The notes beneath the pieces are model-generated. The model worked only from the letters and a program-made list of their open reading frames with translations. It did no database searches and was not told the DNA's origin. A DNA stretch of 64,000 nt from Streptomyces sp. CG 926 (GTDB lineage: Bacteria; Actinomycetota; Actinomycetes; Streptomycetales; Streptomycetaceae), in contig NZ_QGGZ01000008.1 of the NCBI RefSeq assembly GCF_003148825.1, forward strand, positions 248,001 to 312,000. The letters run 5' to 3'. Position numbers and translations under genes: made by a program. Shown piece after piece: positions 40,541 to 48,785 of this stretch. The stretch's first letter is position 1; every line of letters starts with the position of its first letter.

Positions 40541-40912
40541 GTGCAACTCGAAGCGCACGCCCCGTCCGTACCGCAGACCCAGCTGAACTCCCCGCCCGCA
40601 GTCCCGGAGAACCACACCTTGACCCCGCTCACCGCGCTGACCGCGCTCGACGACGCCATCGAGAACCTCGGCGTACCCGTCCCGTGCCGCACCTTCGACC
40701 CCGAGGTCTTCTTCGCCGAGTCCCCGGCGGACGTCGAGTACGCCAAGTCCCTCTGCCGCACCTGCCCGCTGGTCGAGGCCTGCCTCGCCGGTGCGACCGA
40801 GCGTCGCGAGCCCTGGGGTGTCTGGGGTGGCGAGCTCTTCGTCCAGGGTGTCGTCGTCGCCCGCAAGCGTCCCCGTGGCCGTCCGCGCAAGAACCCGGTT
40901 GTCGCGGCATGA
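40541..40912 (+). CDS. wblC: WblC (WhiB7): iron-sulfur transcription factor for antibiotic resistance
   Basis: The 123-aa protein has the four cluster-binding cysteines of the Wbl family (C49, C72, C75, C81 in VPCRTF and LCRTCPLVEAC), the GVWGG turn at about 93-97, and the RGRPRKN AT-hook near the C-terminus that marks the WhiB7 subclass. It binds sigma-HrdB/SigA region 4 and activates ribosome-protection, efflux and modification genes on exposure to translation inhibitors. The GTG at 40541 has GAGGAAG upstream. The next gene overlaps its stop as ATGA. Control is by an autoregulated promoter and leader attenuation. Confidence 0.97.
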   Translation: MQLEAHAPSVPQTQLNSPPAVPENHTLTPLTALTALDDAIENLGVPVPCRTFDPEVFFAESPADVEYAKSLCRTCPLVEACLAGATERREPWGVWGGELFVQGVVVARKRPRGRPRKNPVVAA

Positions 40913-41238
40913 CCGCCATCGGCACCATCGACCGCCCCCTGACGCACGACCCCTTGAAGCAGGCCCTCATGACCTCCTACTCCACGAGCGAGCAGCCCCA
41001 CGGCGCCGCCCACGCAGACTTCATCACCGCCGGCGCGATCACCTCGCGTCAGAACAGGACCCGCGAAATGCAACTCATCCCAGAAGCCCTGGCTCGCGCC
41101 CATATGGACGACCGCATGCGTGAGGTGGACGCCGAGCGTCACGCCGTGCGCCTGGTCGCCGCCCGCCGCATGCAGCGGCGTGCCGAGCGCGTTTCCATGC
41201 GCGCCCGGCGCGCGCTGGCCATGGCCGTCATGAACTAA
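40909..41238 (+). CDS. Small basic protein co-translated with wblC
   Basis: The ATG at 40909 overlaps the wblC stop (ATGA), so the two are translationally coupled. The 109-aa product has a polar N-terminal half and a strongly helical, Arg-rich C-terminal half (RHAVRLVAARRMQRRAERVSM), which could bind RNA, ribosomes or DNA. I recognise no family domain. Coupling to wblC suggests a role in the same drug-response programme. A strong terminator follows. Confidence 0.75.
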   Translation: MTAIGTIDRPLTHDPLKQALMTSYSTSEQPHGAAHADFITAGAITSRQNRTREMQLIPEALARAHMDDRMREVDAERHAVRLVAARRMQRRAERVSMRARRALAMAVMN

Positions 41239-41256
41239 GAACCGAAAGCAGCATCC

Positions 41257-41292
41257 CCGGGGGGACCGGTCCGCACGGACCGGTCCCCCCGG
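41257..41292. terminator. Strong hairpin ending the wblC operon
   Basis: A stem of 16-17 bp pairs 41257-41273 with 41276-41292. It has a very short loop and no U-tract. Confidence 0.85.
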
Positions 41293-41325
41293 TGCGTTGC
41301 GCGGGCTGTGCGCCCCGGACGGGGA

Positions 41326-41331
41326 TATCGT
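41326..41331 (+). promoter_or_regulatory. -10 hexamer TATCGT, leaderless start
   Basis: The hexamer ends six bases before the GTG at 41338. Confidence 0.5.
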
Positions 41332-41337
41332 CTGGAG

Positions 41338-41544
41338 GTGGACCAGCCGACTCCCCACCCCGGCCCGTCGGGATCCGAGGCCCAGCCCGTCGTCTGCACG
41401 GGCTGTGGCGCCAAGGCCCCGGGCGAGATCCCACCCACCTGGACCTGCTCGGTGGAGAACGGGACCAGACAGTACTTCTGCGTCGTCTGCGCGCGCGCCA
41501 ACCTCCGGGCGATCGAGGGCAGGCTCGACTCGTCCTGGTGGTGA
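41338..41544 (+). CDS. Small zinc-finger-like protein, 68 aa
   Basis: The protein begins with a Pro/Gly-rich stretch and has two CxxC pairs, CTGCGAK and CVVCAR, with one further Cys in TWTCSVENG between them. This suits a single zinc ribbon. It ends in AIEGRLDSSWW. Similar short zinc-ribbon proteins are common in actinobacteria and have no known role. The gene is convergent with the ABC1 kinase gene, 13 bp apart. The start is predicted leaderless. Confidence 0.7.
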   Translation: MDQPTPHPGPSGSEAQPVVCTGCGAKAPGEIPPTWTCSVENGTRQYFCVVCARANLRAIEGRLDSSWW

Positions 41545-41557
41545 CGCGCCCGCGCAC

Positions 41558-42886
41558 TCACTCGTCGGGGGCGAACCCCGGCAGCCAGGTGTTCAGTTCG
41601 TCCCGCAACCGCACCGTCGCGCCCAGCTGGCACAGCACCCCGATGGTGCTCAGCGTCACGCGGTGGATCAGGAGATAGGAGGGCGGCAGGTTGATCTGCC
41701 GGCCCAACTGGTGCGCGGGGGAGCGAGGATCGGCGATCCGCGCCGCCTGGCCGCGCAACCACGGCCGGGTGAAGGTGAACTCCTCGGCCTCGGCGGGCTC
41801 GATGATCGGCTTGAGATAGTCCAGCACCGCGTCGGGGTCCAACTCGACGGACTCCTTCACGAACCCCTCGGCGCACAGGTGCCCGTAGACCCCCTCGGCG
41901 TCACCGTCCAGCGTCATCCGCAGCGACCTGCCGATGGGCTTGGGCCAGCCACCGGGCAGCCGGTCCACCGTGCCGAAGTCCAGGACGCCCAGTCGCATCC
42001 GGCCGTCCGCCCCCGATATCAGCCGGAAGTTGCCCGGGTGCGGGTCGGCGTGCAGCAGACCGGTGCGCGCCGGACCGGAGAACAGGAACCCGGCCAGCAG
42101 CTGTCCGGCGCGATCCCGCTCCTCCTGGGTGCCGTCGGCTATCACCTCCGACAGCGGGGTCCCCTCCATCCACTCGGTCACCAGCACCTGGTCGCCCTGG
42201 TGCACGACGTCCGGCACGAACACGTCCGGGTCGTCCACGAAGGCGTCCGCGTGCGTCCGCTGGGCCTCGGCCTCCAGCTCGTAGTCGAGCTCCTCCGAGA
42301 CCCGGTCGCGCAACTCCTTGATCAGCGGCTTGATCTCCATGCCCGGGATCAGCGGCCCGAGCAGTCCCGCGAACCGGCCCAGCTGCTTCAGGTCCGACAA
42401 CAGCGCCTCACCGGCACCCGGGTACTGGACCTTGACGGCCACCCGCCGGCCGTCGTGCCACACCGCCCGATGCACCTGGCCGATGGAGGCCGCCGCGGCC
42501 GGCTTGTCCTCGAACTCCTCGAACAGGTCCCGCCAGTCGGCTCCGAGACGGTCCGTCAGCACCTGGTGCACCGTCGCCGCGGGCAGCGGCGGGGCCGCCT
42601 CCTGGAGCTTGGTCAGCGCCGCCCGGTAGGGCCCGGCGACCTCCTCCGGCAGGGCCGACTCGAAGACCGACAGGGCCTGCCCGAACTTCATGGCACCGCC
42701 CTTCAGCTCCCCGAGGGTGCGGAACAACTGCTCGGCGGTGCGCTGCTGAAGTTCGCGCGCCACGATCTCCGCGGACTTGCCCCCGATCCGCTTGCCCAGC
42801 CCCCACGTGACCCGACCCGCGATGCCGAGCGGCAGCGCGGCCAGCTTGACGGTACGGGTGACCGCCTTCCGGGGAAGATCAGACAT
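41558..42886 (-). CDS. ABC1/UbiB family atypical kinase-like protein
   Basis: The 442-aa protein has the UbiB signatures: GGAMKFGQALS (the KxGQ motif, in the N-terminal extension) and AAAASIGQVHRAVW, the Ala-rich nucleotide-binding loop. VAVKVQYPG carries the ATP Lys, LLHADPHPGNF the catalytic loop, and LGVLDFGTVDR the metal-binding Asp. Family members act as small-molecule or lipid-related ATPases in quinone metabolism; their substrate in actinobacteria is unknown. Rv3197, beside whiB7, is the mycobacterial counterpart and has been linked to macrolide resistance. ATG 42886 has GGAGGGG upstream. Confidence 0.9.
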   Translation of the reverse strand: MSDLPRKAVTRTVKLAALPLGIAGRVTWGLGKRIGGKSAEIVARELQQRTAEQLFRTLGELKGGAMKFGQALSVFESALPEEVAGPYRAALTKLQEAAPPLPAATVHQVLTDRLGADWRDLFEEFEDKPAAAASIGQVHRAVWHDGRRVAVKVQYPGAGEALLSDLKQLGRFAGLLGPLIPGMEIKPLIKELRDRVSEELDYELEAEAQRTHADAFVDDPDVFVPDVVHQGDQVLVTEWMEGTPLSEVIADGTQEERDRAGQLLAGFLFSGPARTGLLHADPHPGNFRLISGADGRMRLGVLDFGTVDRLPGGWPKPIGRSLRMTLDGDAEGVYGHLCAEGFVKESVELDPDAVLDYLKPIIEPAEAEEFTFTRPWLRGQAARIADPRSPAHQLGRQINLPPSYLLIHRVTLSTIGVLCQLGATVRLRDELNTWLPGFAPDE

Positions 42887-42958
42887 ACGCCCCTCCATGT
42901 CCCAGACAGCTGCGCCGCGAACGGCGGATTCAGGAAGGGCTCCGCCGACCCGACAGCC

Positions 42959-44092
42959 TCAACGCATCCTGTCATGGCCCTCCCGACCGCTCCCCGCCCG
43001 ATCCTCCTCAGCTGACCCACCCGCCCCGCAAGGGCATTCGGGATGCGGGCGCACCGGGTCGGATCGCCAGTGCAGGGTGGGGAGGGCCGCCTCCCAGCGG
43101 GCGCCGGTGGAAGCGGGTAACCCTCCGTCGAGGAAGGCGAGCGCGTGGGCCGCGGCCAGTCCGGCCACCGCCGTGGACAGGCCCAGGTCGCAGGCCCCGC
43201 TCGCGCGGCGGCGGTGGGCCGAGCGCCACTGAACCAGCATCCTGGGCCAGGCCGCGTCCCGGTCCACCCGGTCGCGCTCCATGCACCCCGCGCAGGCCGT
43301 CGACCCCGGCAGCACCAAAGGCCCGACCAGCCCCGTTCCCTCCAACACCCCGGCGTACAGGTGCGGGATGCCCGCGGCGACCCAGTCCACCGCGGTGTCC
43401 GGATCCGGGGCCCAGGCCTGCAGCCCGTCCCGGGGCGCGACGATCACCAGGGCCAACCCCGGCTCCGCCCCCTCCTCCTCCCCGGCCCGCGGGGTGCGCC
43501 CCGGGGCCGAATCGCGCACCAGCCTGCCCGCGGACTCGGCCCGCGGCCGACCCACGGCCTCGGGGCCCAGCCCGCCCGGTGCCACGTCCGCCGGCTCCAC
43601 CCGGCCCCCGTCGAGCACCTCGACCCGGCCCACACCGGCCCCCGCCAGGACCGCGGCGATCACGGCCCCCACCCGGCCGCTCCCGCGCACCCGGACCCGT
43701 ATCGCCCGGCGGGCGGCGATCCCCCGTAGCCCCCCGCCCGGCTCCCGGTGGACCAGCGACAGCGAGCCCAGGTCGGGCCCCAGCCGTTCCACGGTCTCCG
43801 GGAGCGCCCGCAGGGCCTGGGCCCGGGGTCCACCCGCGGTGGCGTCGTCGAGCAGACCGGCCCCCGCCAGCGTCCTGACCACCTCGTCGGCCCGGCCGTC
43901 CGGCAGCCCCATCCCCGAGGCCTCGGACCGCAGCAACTCCATCCCCCGGGTTCCGTCGATCCGGTCGATCAGCGTGCCCGTGGCCGTGTCCACGGGACCG
44001 AGCACCACCGCGTGGGCGGGTGTCACCCCGAACTGAACCGTCTGAAGATCGCGCCAGGCCCGCGCCAACGCCGGCTTCACCCTCGGATACAT
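42959..44092 (-). CDS. Orphan ThiF-like protein with RRE-type N-terminal domain
   Basis: The 377-aa protein starts with about 95 residues that read like the winged-helix peptide-binding domain (RRE) of RiPP cyclodehydratases: KPALARAWRDLQTVQFGV, VVLGPVDTATGTLIDRIDGTRG, and LAGAGLLDD. A ThiF/E1-like domain follows with RVRGSGRVGAVIAAVLAGAG and a zinc site from CAGC plus CPCG near the C-terminus. In RiPP pathways such proteins present a precursor peptide to a YcaO enzyme; no YcaO or precursor is seen here. The N-terminal Met at 44092 has GAGGGGGAC upstream. It may use the RRE to bind a cellular peptide. Confidence 0.75.
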   Translation of the reverse strand: MYPRVKPALARAWRDLQTVQFGVTPAHAVVLGPVDTATGTLIDRIDGTRGMELLRSEASGMGLPDGRADEVVRTLAGAGLLDDATAGGPRAQALRALPETVERLGPDLGSLSLVHREPGGGLRGIAARRAIRVRVRGSGRVGAVIAAVLAGAGVGRVEVLDGGRVEPADVAPGGLGPEAVGRPRAESAGRLVRDSAPGRTPRAGEEEGAEPGLALVIVAPRDGLQAWAPDPDTAVDWVAAGIPHLYAGVLEGTGLVGPLVLPGSTACAGCMERDRVDRDAAWPRMLVQWRSAHRRRASGACDLGLSTAVAGLAAAHALAFLDGGLPASTGARWEAALPTLHWRSDPVRPHPECPCGAGGSAEEDRAGSGREGHDRMR

Positions 44093-44304
44093 GTCAGGTC
44101 CCCCTCGATATCCCGTGCGCACGCGCACCATCCGTTTCCCGCTCTTCCGCCACAGTGCCCGCCCGCCGGAATCCGTGCCGGAATTTGTCCACAGGTGCGA
44201 GGTATTAGGCATATGAGATGAAGGGAAATGGGGTTCCGGAAATCGGCTGTGAATCCCTCGTGTTCGAACCGCGGACGGGCGGGACTTCCGCCACCACGAC
44301 CGGG

Positions 44305-44310
44305 TACCGT
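44305..44310 (+). promoter_or_regulatory. -10 hexamer TACCGT, leaderless start
   Basis: The hexamer ends six bases before the GTG at 44317. Confidence 0.5.
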
Positions 44311-44316
44311 CGTGGC

Positions 44317-44856
44317 GTGTCCGCCGACCCACCGCAGCGCGCCGTCGAAGTCCGCCGGAGCGCGCGCCGCCGCAGGACCGTATCCGCCTATCGCGAGGGT
44401 GACCGTACGGTCGTTCTCATCCCTGCCCGGATGTCCGAGGCGGAGGAGCAGCGCTGGGTGGGGGTCATGCTCGACAAACTCGCCGCGCAGGAGAGCAAAC
44501 GCACCTTCGGGGACGCGGAGCTCACCGAGCGGGCCGCGCAGCTGTCCGAGCAGTACTTCGACGGCCGAGCCCGCCCCCGGACGGTCCGCTGGGTCACCAA
44601 CCAGAACACCCGCTGGGGCTCCTGCACCCCCGCCGAAGGCAGCATCCGCCTCTCGCACCGGCTCCAGGGGATGCCCGAGTACGTCGTCGACTACGTGCTC
44701 CTGCACGAGCTGGCCCACCTCCTCGTACCCGGCCACGGACCCCGCTTCTGGGAACTGCTGGAGGCCTACCCGCGCACCGAGCGGGCCCGCGGCTACCTGG
44801 AGGGCGTGGTCGCCGCCGAGCGGCTGCCGAAGGTCCCCGCCGCCCGCGAGGAATGA
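44317..44856 (+). CDS. YgjP-like (M48-type) zinc metallopeptidase
   Basis: The 179-aa protein has the DUF45/YgjP pattern: RWGSCTPAEGSIRLSHRLQGMP, then VVDYVLLHELAHLLVPGHGPRFW. HELAH gives two zinc His and the catalytic Glu, and the GHGPRFW His is the third ligand. It is cytoplasmic, without membrane helices. Members are presumed proteases with unknown substrates. GTG 44317 was chosen because a -10 hexamer lies six bases upstream; the ATG at 44218 would precede that promoter. Confidence 0.87.
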   Translation: MSADPPQRAVEVRRSARRRRTVSAYREGDRTVVLIPARMSEAEEQRWVGVMLDKLAAQESKRTFGDAELTERAAQLSEQYFDGRARPRTVRWVTNQNTRWGSCTPAEGSIRLSHRLQGMPEYVVDYVLLHELAHLLVPGHGPRFWELLEAYPRTERARGYLEGVVAAERLPKVPAAREE

Positions 44857-45030
44857 GCCCGCCGGCCCGACCCCCGGCCCACCCGCCGGCCCACCCGTCG
44901 ACCCGCCGGCCGGCCCCCGTGCCGCGCGCAGGGTTTTGTACCGGGTCGGTACCGGCTTGGCCCGATGTCGGCAATTGCCGTTAGCCTGAGCGGCACGCAT
45001 TCACAGTCGGGATGGGGGACGGTCGTACGT

Positions 45031-46689
45031 ATGGCCAGGGAATTCCAACGCGGCCACAAGGCCAAGATCAGTGATCTCACGGCGGGCACCGATCTGTACG
45101 TAGGTGTCCAGATCGCAGGATCAGGACTCGCCTTCGACATCAGCTGTTTCGGCCTCGACGCCAACGAGCAGCTGTCGGACGACCGTTACTTCGTCTTCTT
45201 CAATCAGCCGAAGTCGCCGGAAGAGTCCATTCAGCAACTCGGTGCGCAGTCGGGCGACACCGAATCCTTCCGGGTGACGCTGGACCGCATTCCGGCATCC
45301 ATCCACAAACTGTCCTTCACCGCCACCATCGACGGTGCCGGACAGATGTCGCAGATCGGCCCCGGCTACATCCGGATCGTGGCCGGCGGCGAAGAGGTCG
45401 TCCGGTACGCGTTCACCGGTGCGGAGTTCACCACCGAGCGGGCCGTGATGCTCGGCGACTTCTACCTGAAGGACGTGTGGCGCTTCGCCGCCGTCGGCCA
45501 GGGCTTCGACGGCGGCCTCGACGCGCTGCTGCGGAACTTCGGCGGCGAGGTCGCCGAGGAGGCACAGCCGGCTCAGCAGGCCCCGGCCGCCGCCTCGCCC
45601 GGGTTCGCCCCGCCGCCGCAGGCGGCCGCCCCGGCCCCGGCCTTCGGTGCCCCGGCCCAGCAGGCCCCGCAGGCCCCGGCCCCCGCGCCGTCCTTCGGCG
45701 CGCCCGTGCCCGCGCCCGGCGCCGTCCCGCAGCCGCAGTACCAGCAGCCCGCGGCCCCGACCCCGGTGCACGCCGCGCCCACCATGGCCGCGCCGCTCGC
45801 CCCGCCGGCCCCGGCCCCGTACGGCCAGCCGCCGCAGCCGCCGCAGCCCTCGTACGGACAGGTCCCCGGGCAGGTCCCGGGCCAGGTTCCCGGGCAGTAC
45901 CCCGGCCAGGTCCCGCCGCCCGCCCCGGCCCCCGCGCCCTACGGGCAGCAGCCGGGCTACGGCCAGGTCCCCGGCCAGCAGCCGGGCCAGCAGCCCGGGT
46001 ACGCCCCGCAGGGCGTCCCCGCCGCGGGCGCCGGCCTCGCCGCGGCACTCCAGCCGTACAAGGAAGCCCCCACCGGCACCCGCTGGACCCCGCAGAACCA
46101 GCAGCTCATGCGCGTCGACCTGTCGATGGGCGGCCAGGCCGTCCTCGCCCGCCAGGGCAGCATGGTCCTCTACCAGGGCAAGGTCGACTTCAGCTACAAG
46201 GGCGCGGGCTTCGCCGGCCGCATCGTCGGCAACGCCACCGGCCAGGAGATGCAGCTCATGCGCTGCACCGGCCGCGGCCAGGTCTTCCTCGCCGAGAACG
46301 GCGCCCACCTGCACGCCATCGAGCTCCAGGGCGACGGGATCTGCGTCTCCGCCGAGGCCGTCCTCGCCTTCGACGAGTCGCTCCAGCACGAGGTCCGCCG
46401 TATCGAGGGCCACGGCATCCCCGGCGGCGCCCTGTTCACGATGTTGTTCCAGGGCTCCGGCACGGTGATCGTCAAGACGCACGGCACGCCCGTCGTCCTG
46501 CCCGTCACCCCGACCACCTTCGCGGACAGCAACGCCATCGTCGCGTGGTCCGCGGCCTCGCAGGTGATCATCTCCAGTCAGGTCCGGCTGCGGCGCAACG
46601 CCTACCCCGGCCACAGCGGGGAGACCGTGAACCTCCAGTTCCGCGGCGCTCCCGGCAACTTCATCGTCGTCCAGCCGTACGAGGTCTGA
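45031..46689 (+). CDS. TerD domain - AIM24 domain fusion protein
   Basis: The 552-aa protein has an N-terminal TerD domain (about 1-180; DLYVGVQIAGSGLAFDISCFGLD, SDDRYFVFFNQPKSPE, with acidic Ca2+-site candidates). A Pro/Ala/Gln linker follows (about 180-345) with tandem PGQV/PGQY repeats, and a C-terminal AIM24 domain (about 345-550; GRGQVFLAENGAHLHAIEL, FQGSGTVIVKTHG). TerD proteins bind Ca2+ in tellurite/phage/stress operons; AIM24 is a beta-helical fold of unknown role. The ATG at 45031 was chosen because it starts the usual MAREFQRGHKAKISDL. A TAGCCT hexamer at about 44982 fits as -10. Two AIM24 genes follow closely. Confidence 0.92.
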   Translation: MAREFQRGHKAKISDLTAGTDLYVGVQIAGSGLAFDISCFGLDANEQLSDDRYFVFFNQPKSPEESIQQLGAQSGDTESFRVTLDRIPASIHKLSFTATIDGAGQMSQIGPGYIRIVAGGEEVVRYAFTGAEFTTERAVMLGDFYLKDVWRFAAVGQGFDGGLDALLRNFGGEVAEEAQPAQQAPAAASPGFAPPPQAAAPAPAFGAPAQQAPQAPAPAPSFGAPVPAPGAVPQPQYQQPAAPTPVHAAPTMAAPLAPPAPAPYGQPPQPPQPSYGQVPGQVPGQVPGQYPGQVPPPAPAPAPYGQQPGYGQVPGQQPGQQPGYAPQGVPAAGAGLAAALQPYKEAPTGTRWTPQNQQLMRVDLSMGGQAVLARQGSMVLYQGKVDFSYKGAGFAGRIVGNATGQEMQLMRCTGRGQVFLAENGAHLHAIELQGDGICVSAEAVLAFDESLQHEVRRIEGHGIPGGALFTMLFQGSGTVIVKTHGTPVVLPVTPTTFADSNAIVAWSAASQVIISSQVRLRRNAYPGHSGETVNLQFRGAPGNFIVVQPYEV

Positions 46690-46700
46690 GGGAGCCCGAC

Positions 46701-47390
46701 ATGAACGCAATGAACCAGCAACTCGCGGGCTTCGCCCCGACCCCCGTCACGGCCCGCATGGAGAACCACGGCCGGGCCATGCTCAAGGTCGCCATGCAGA
46801 GCGGCCAGGACCTCTTCGCCCGCACCGGCTCGATGGTCGCCTACGAGGGCTTCGTCCAGTACGAGCCCAACCCGCCGGCCGTCCGTCAGATGGCCTCGCA
46901 GTGGATCACGGGCGAAGGCGCACCGCTGATGAAGTGCACCGGCGACGGCCTGCTCTACCTGGCCGACTACGGCGCCGACGTGGTCGTCATCAACCTCAAC
47001 AACGACTCGCTCTCGGTCAACGGCACCAACCTGCTGGCCTTCGACGCCCACCTCCAGTGGGGCGTCGAGCGGGTCAAGGGCCTCGCCAAGTTCGCCGGCC
47101 AAGGCCTGTTCAACGTGCAGATCGCGGGCACCGGATGGGTCGCCCTGACCTCCCGCGGCACCCCGATCGTGGTCGACTGCGGCCGCGGCGAGGACGAGAC
47201 GTACGTCGACCCCGACGCGCTCGTCGCCTGGTCGCCGAATCTCAAGGTCAAGGGCAAGCGCAGCTTCAAGGCCTCGTCGATGATCGGCCGGGGCAGCGGG
47301 GAGGCCTACCAGATGGCCTTCTCAGGCCAGGGCATCGTCGTCGTACAGCCCAGCGAGGACAGCACCGACCGGCTCCGGGCCCGGGGCTGA
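46701..47390 (+). CDS. AIM24 family protein
   Basis: The 229-aa protein is a single AIM24 domain: FARTGSMVAYEGFVQY, KCTGDGLLYLADYGADV, LNNDSLSVNGTNLLAFD, GTGWVALTSRGTP and a terminal FSGQGIVVVQPSE. It starts 11 bp after the TerD-AIM24 fusion with GGGAG upstream, so it is in the same operon. It has no membrane segment. Streptomyces AIM24 proteins have not been assigned a biochemical activity that I know of. Confidence 0.9.
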   Translation: MNAMNQQLAGFAPTPVTARMENHGRAMLKVAMQSGQDLFARTGSMVAYEGFVQYEPNPPAVRQMASQWITGEGAPLMKCTGDGLLYLADYGADVVVINLNNDSLSVNGTNLLAFDAHLQWGVERVKGLAKFAGQGLFNVQIAGTGWVALTSRGTPIVVDCGRGEDETYVDPDALVAWSPNLKVKGKRSFKASSMIGRGSGEAYQMAFSGQGIVVVQPSEDSTDRLRARG

Positions 47391-47407
47391 GGGGGAGCGG
47401 ACACATC

Positions 47408-48163
47408 ATGCAGAGCGCACTTTTCGCCCACGCCGAGGCGCAGTCCCAGGATCGGTACGCCATCCAGAACCCGCAGCTGCTGCGGGTCTCGCTGACCGGC
47501 TCCGACGACGTGCTCGCCCGTAAGGGCGCCATGGTCGCCTACCAGGGGATCATCGACTTCGACGGCGAGTACCAGAGCAGCAGCCAGCGGGGCGCCCGCC
47601 GCCGCACCGGCGAGGGCCTGGACCTCATGCGCTGCTCCGGGCAGGGCACCGTATACCTGGCCAATCTGGCCCAGTACGTGCACGTCGTGGACGTGGACCA
47701 GGACGGCCTCACGGTCGACAGCAGCTATGTGCTGGCCCTGGACTCCACCCTGCACACCGAGGTCATCGCGGTGGACAGCCAGTACGGGATCTCCGGCTCG
47801 GGCAAGTACCAGCTCAACATCTCCGGCCGCGGCAAGGTCGCCCTGATGACCTCGGGGCAGCCGCTGATGATGCACGTCACGCCCGACAAGTACGTCAACG
47901 TCGACGCGGACGCCATCGTCGCCTGGTCCACCTCGCTGCGGGTCCAGATGCAGGCCCAGACGCACTCCAGCGGGGTGTGGCGGCGCCGCGGCAACACCGG
48001 CGAGGGCTGGGAGCTGAGCTTCCTCGGCACCGGCGTCGCGCTGGTGCAGCCCAGTGAGGTGCTGCCGCCGCAGAACGCCCAGCTGGGTCAGGGCGCCGCC
48101 GCGCAGTTCGGCATGGGCCAGCACGGCTCGCACGCGCAGAACCAGAACAACGCCTGGAACTGA
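47408..48163 (+). CDS. AIM24 family protein
   Basis: The 251-aa protein is the third AIM24 paralogue in a row: VLARKGAMVAYQGIIDFDGE, RCSGQGTVYLANLAQYVHVV, ISGRGKVALMTSGQP and a terminal FLGTGVALVQPSEV. A Gln/Asn/Gly/His-rich tail of about 25 residues follows the domain. It starts 17 bp after the previous gene. It could form a hetero-oligomer with the other two. A hairpin terminator ends the operon. Confidence 0.9.
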   Translation: MQSALFAHAEAQSQDRYAIQNPQLLRVSLTGSDDVLARKGAMVAYQGIIDFDGEYQSSSQRGARRRTGEGLDLMRCSGQGTVYLANLAQYVHVVDVDQDGLTVDSSYVLALDSTLHTEVIAVDSQYGISGSGKYQLNISGRGKVALMTSGQPLMMHVTPDKYVNVDADAIVAWSTSLRVQMQAQTHSSGVWRRRGNTGEGWELSFLGTGVALVQPSEVLPPQNAQLGQGAAAQFGMGQHGSHAQNQNNAWN

Positions 48164-48176
48164 TCCTTCCCGGCAC

Positions 48177-48214
48177 GACGAAGGGGCGGCCCCACCAGGG
48201 ACCGCCCCTTCGTC
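48177..48214. terminator. Bidirectional hairpin after the AIM24 operon
   Basis: A 13-bp perfect stem (48177-48189 with 48202-48214) lies between convergent genes. It is followed by a direct repeat of a GTCACGTCCGCGTC unit. Confidence 0.8.
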
Positions 48215-48254
48215 ACGTCCGCGTCGTCACGTCCGCGTCGCGGCGTCGGCGGAC

Positions 48255-48785
48255 TCAGCCGCCGAGCCGCGCCAAGGTCGCCTCCAGCAGCCGCACGACG
48301 GACGTGTCGGCCACCGCCGCCACCTCCTCGTACGGGAACCAGCGCAGGTCCAGGGACTCCTCGCTGATCTCCGCCACGGCGCCGGCCGGAGCCAGCGCCG
48401 CGTACTGCACGTCCAGGTGCCAGTTGCACGGCGCCGGGATCGGATGCCGGTCCAGGCGCACCGGACCGCCGTCGAGCAGCGTCAGCCCCGACGCGATGCC
48501 CGACTCCTCGGCGGCCTCGCGCAGCGCCACCTCGGCGAGGGTCCGGTCGCCCGCCTCGCAGTGGCCGCCCATCTGGAGCCACATGCCGAGCTTCTTGTGC
48601 AGGGTCAGCAGTACGCGCCCCCGCGCCGGGTCGATCACCAGCGCGCTGCCCGTCACGTGCCCGGCCTCGCAGGGCTTGTAGACCCCGTCCGGGTGGGCCG
48701 CCAGGTGCTCCAGGTACAGATCGCGCAGCTCCGTCTGGTCCTCGTACGCCTTCAGTACCAGGACCGCGTCTTCGTGCAGGCTCAC
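48255..48785 (-). CDS. NUDIX hydrolase
   Basis: The 176-aa protein has a Nudix box: GGHCEAGDRTLAEVALREAA plus EESGI. LLTLHKKLGMWLQMGGHCE immediately precedes it and binds substrate in this subgroup. It begins with GTG at 48785, overlapping the stop of the metalloprotease gene upstream by four bases, so translation is probably coupled. The substrate, probably a nucleoside diphosphate derivative, is unknown. Confidence 0.9.
   Translation of the reverse strand: MSLHEDAVLVLKAYEDQTELRDLYLEHLAAHPDGVYKPCEAGHVTGSALVIDPARGRVLLTLHKKLGMWLQMGGHCEAGDRTLAEVALREAAEESGIASGLTLLDGGPVRLDRHPIPAPCNWHLDVQYAALAPAGAVAEISEESLDLRWFPYEEVAAVADTSVVRLLEATLARLGG

Noticed and set aside
44218..44316. ATG at 44218 as the start of the YgjP-like gene
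   Set aside because: It would precede a TACCGT -10 hexamer that sits six bases before GTG 44317, and the extra 33 residues look unlike the family.
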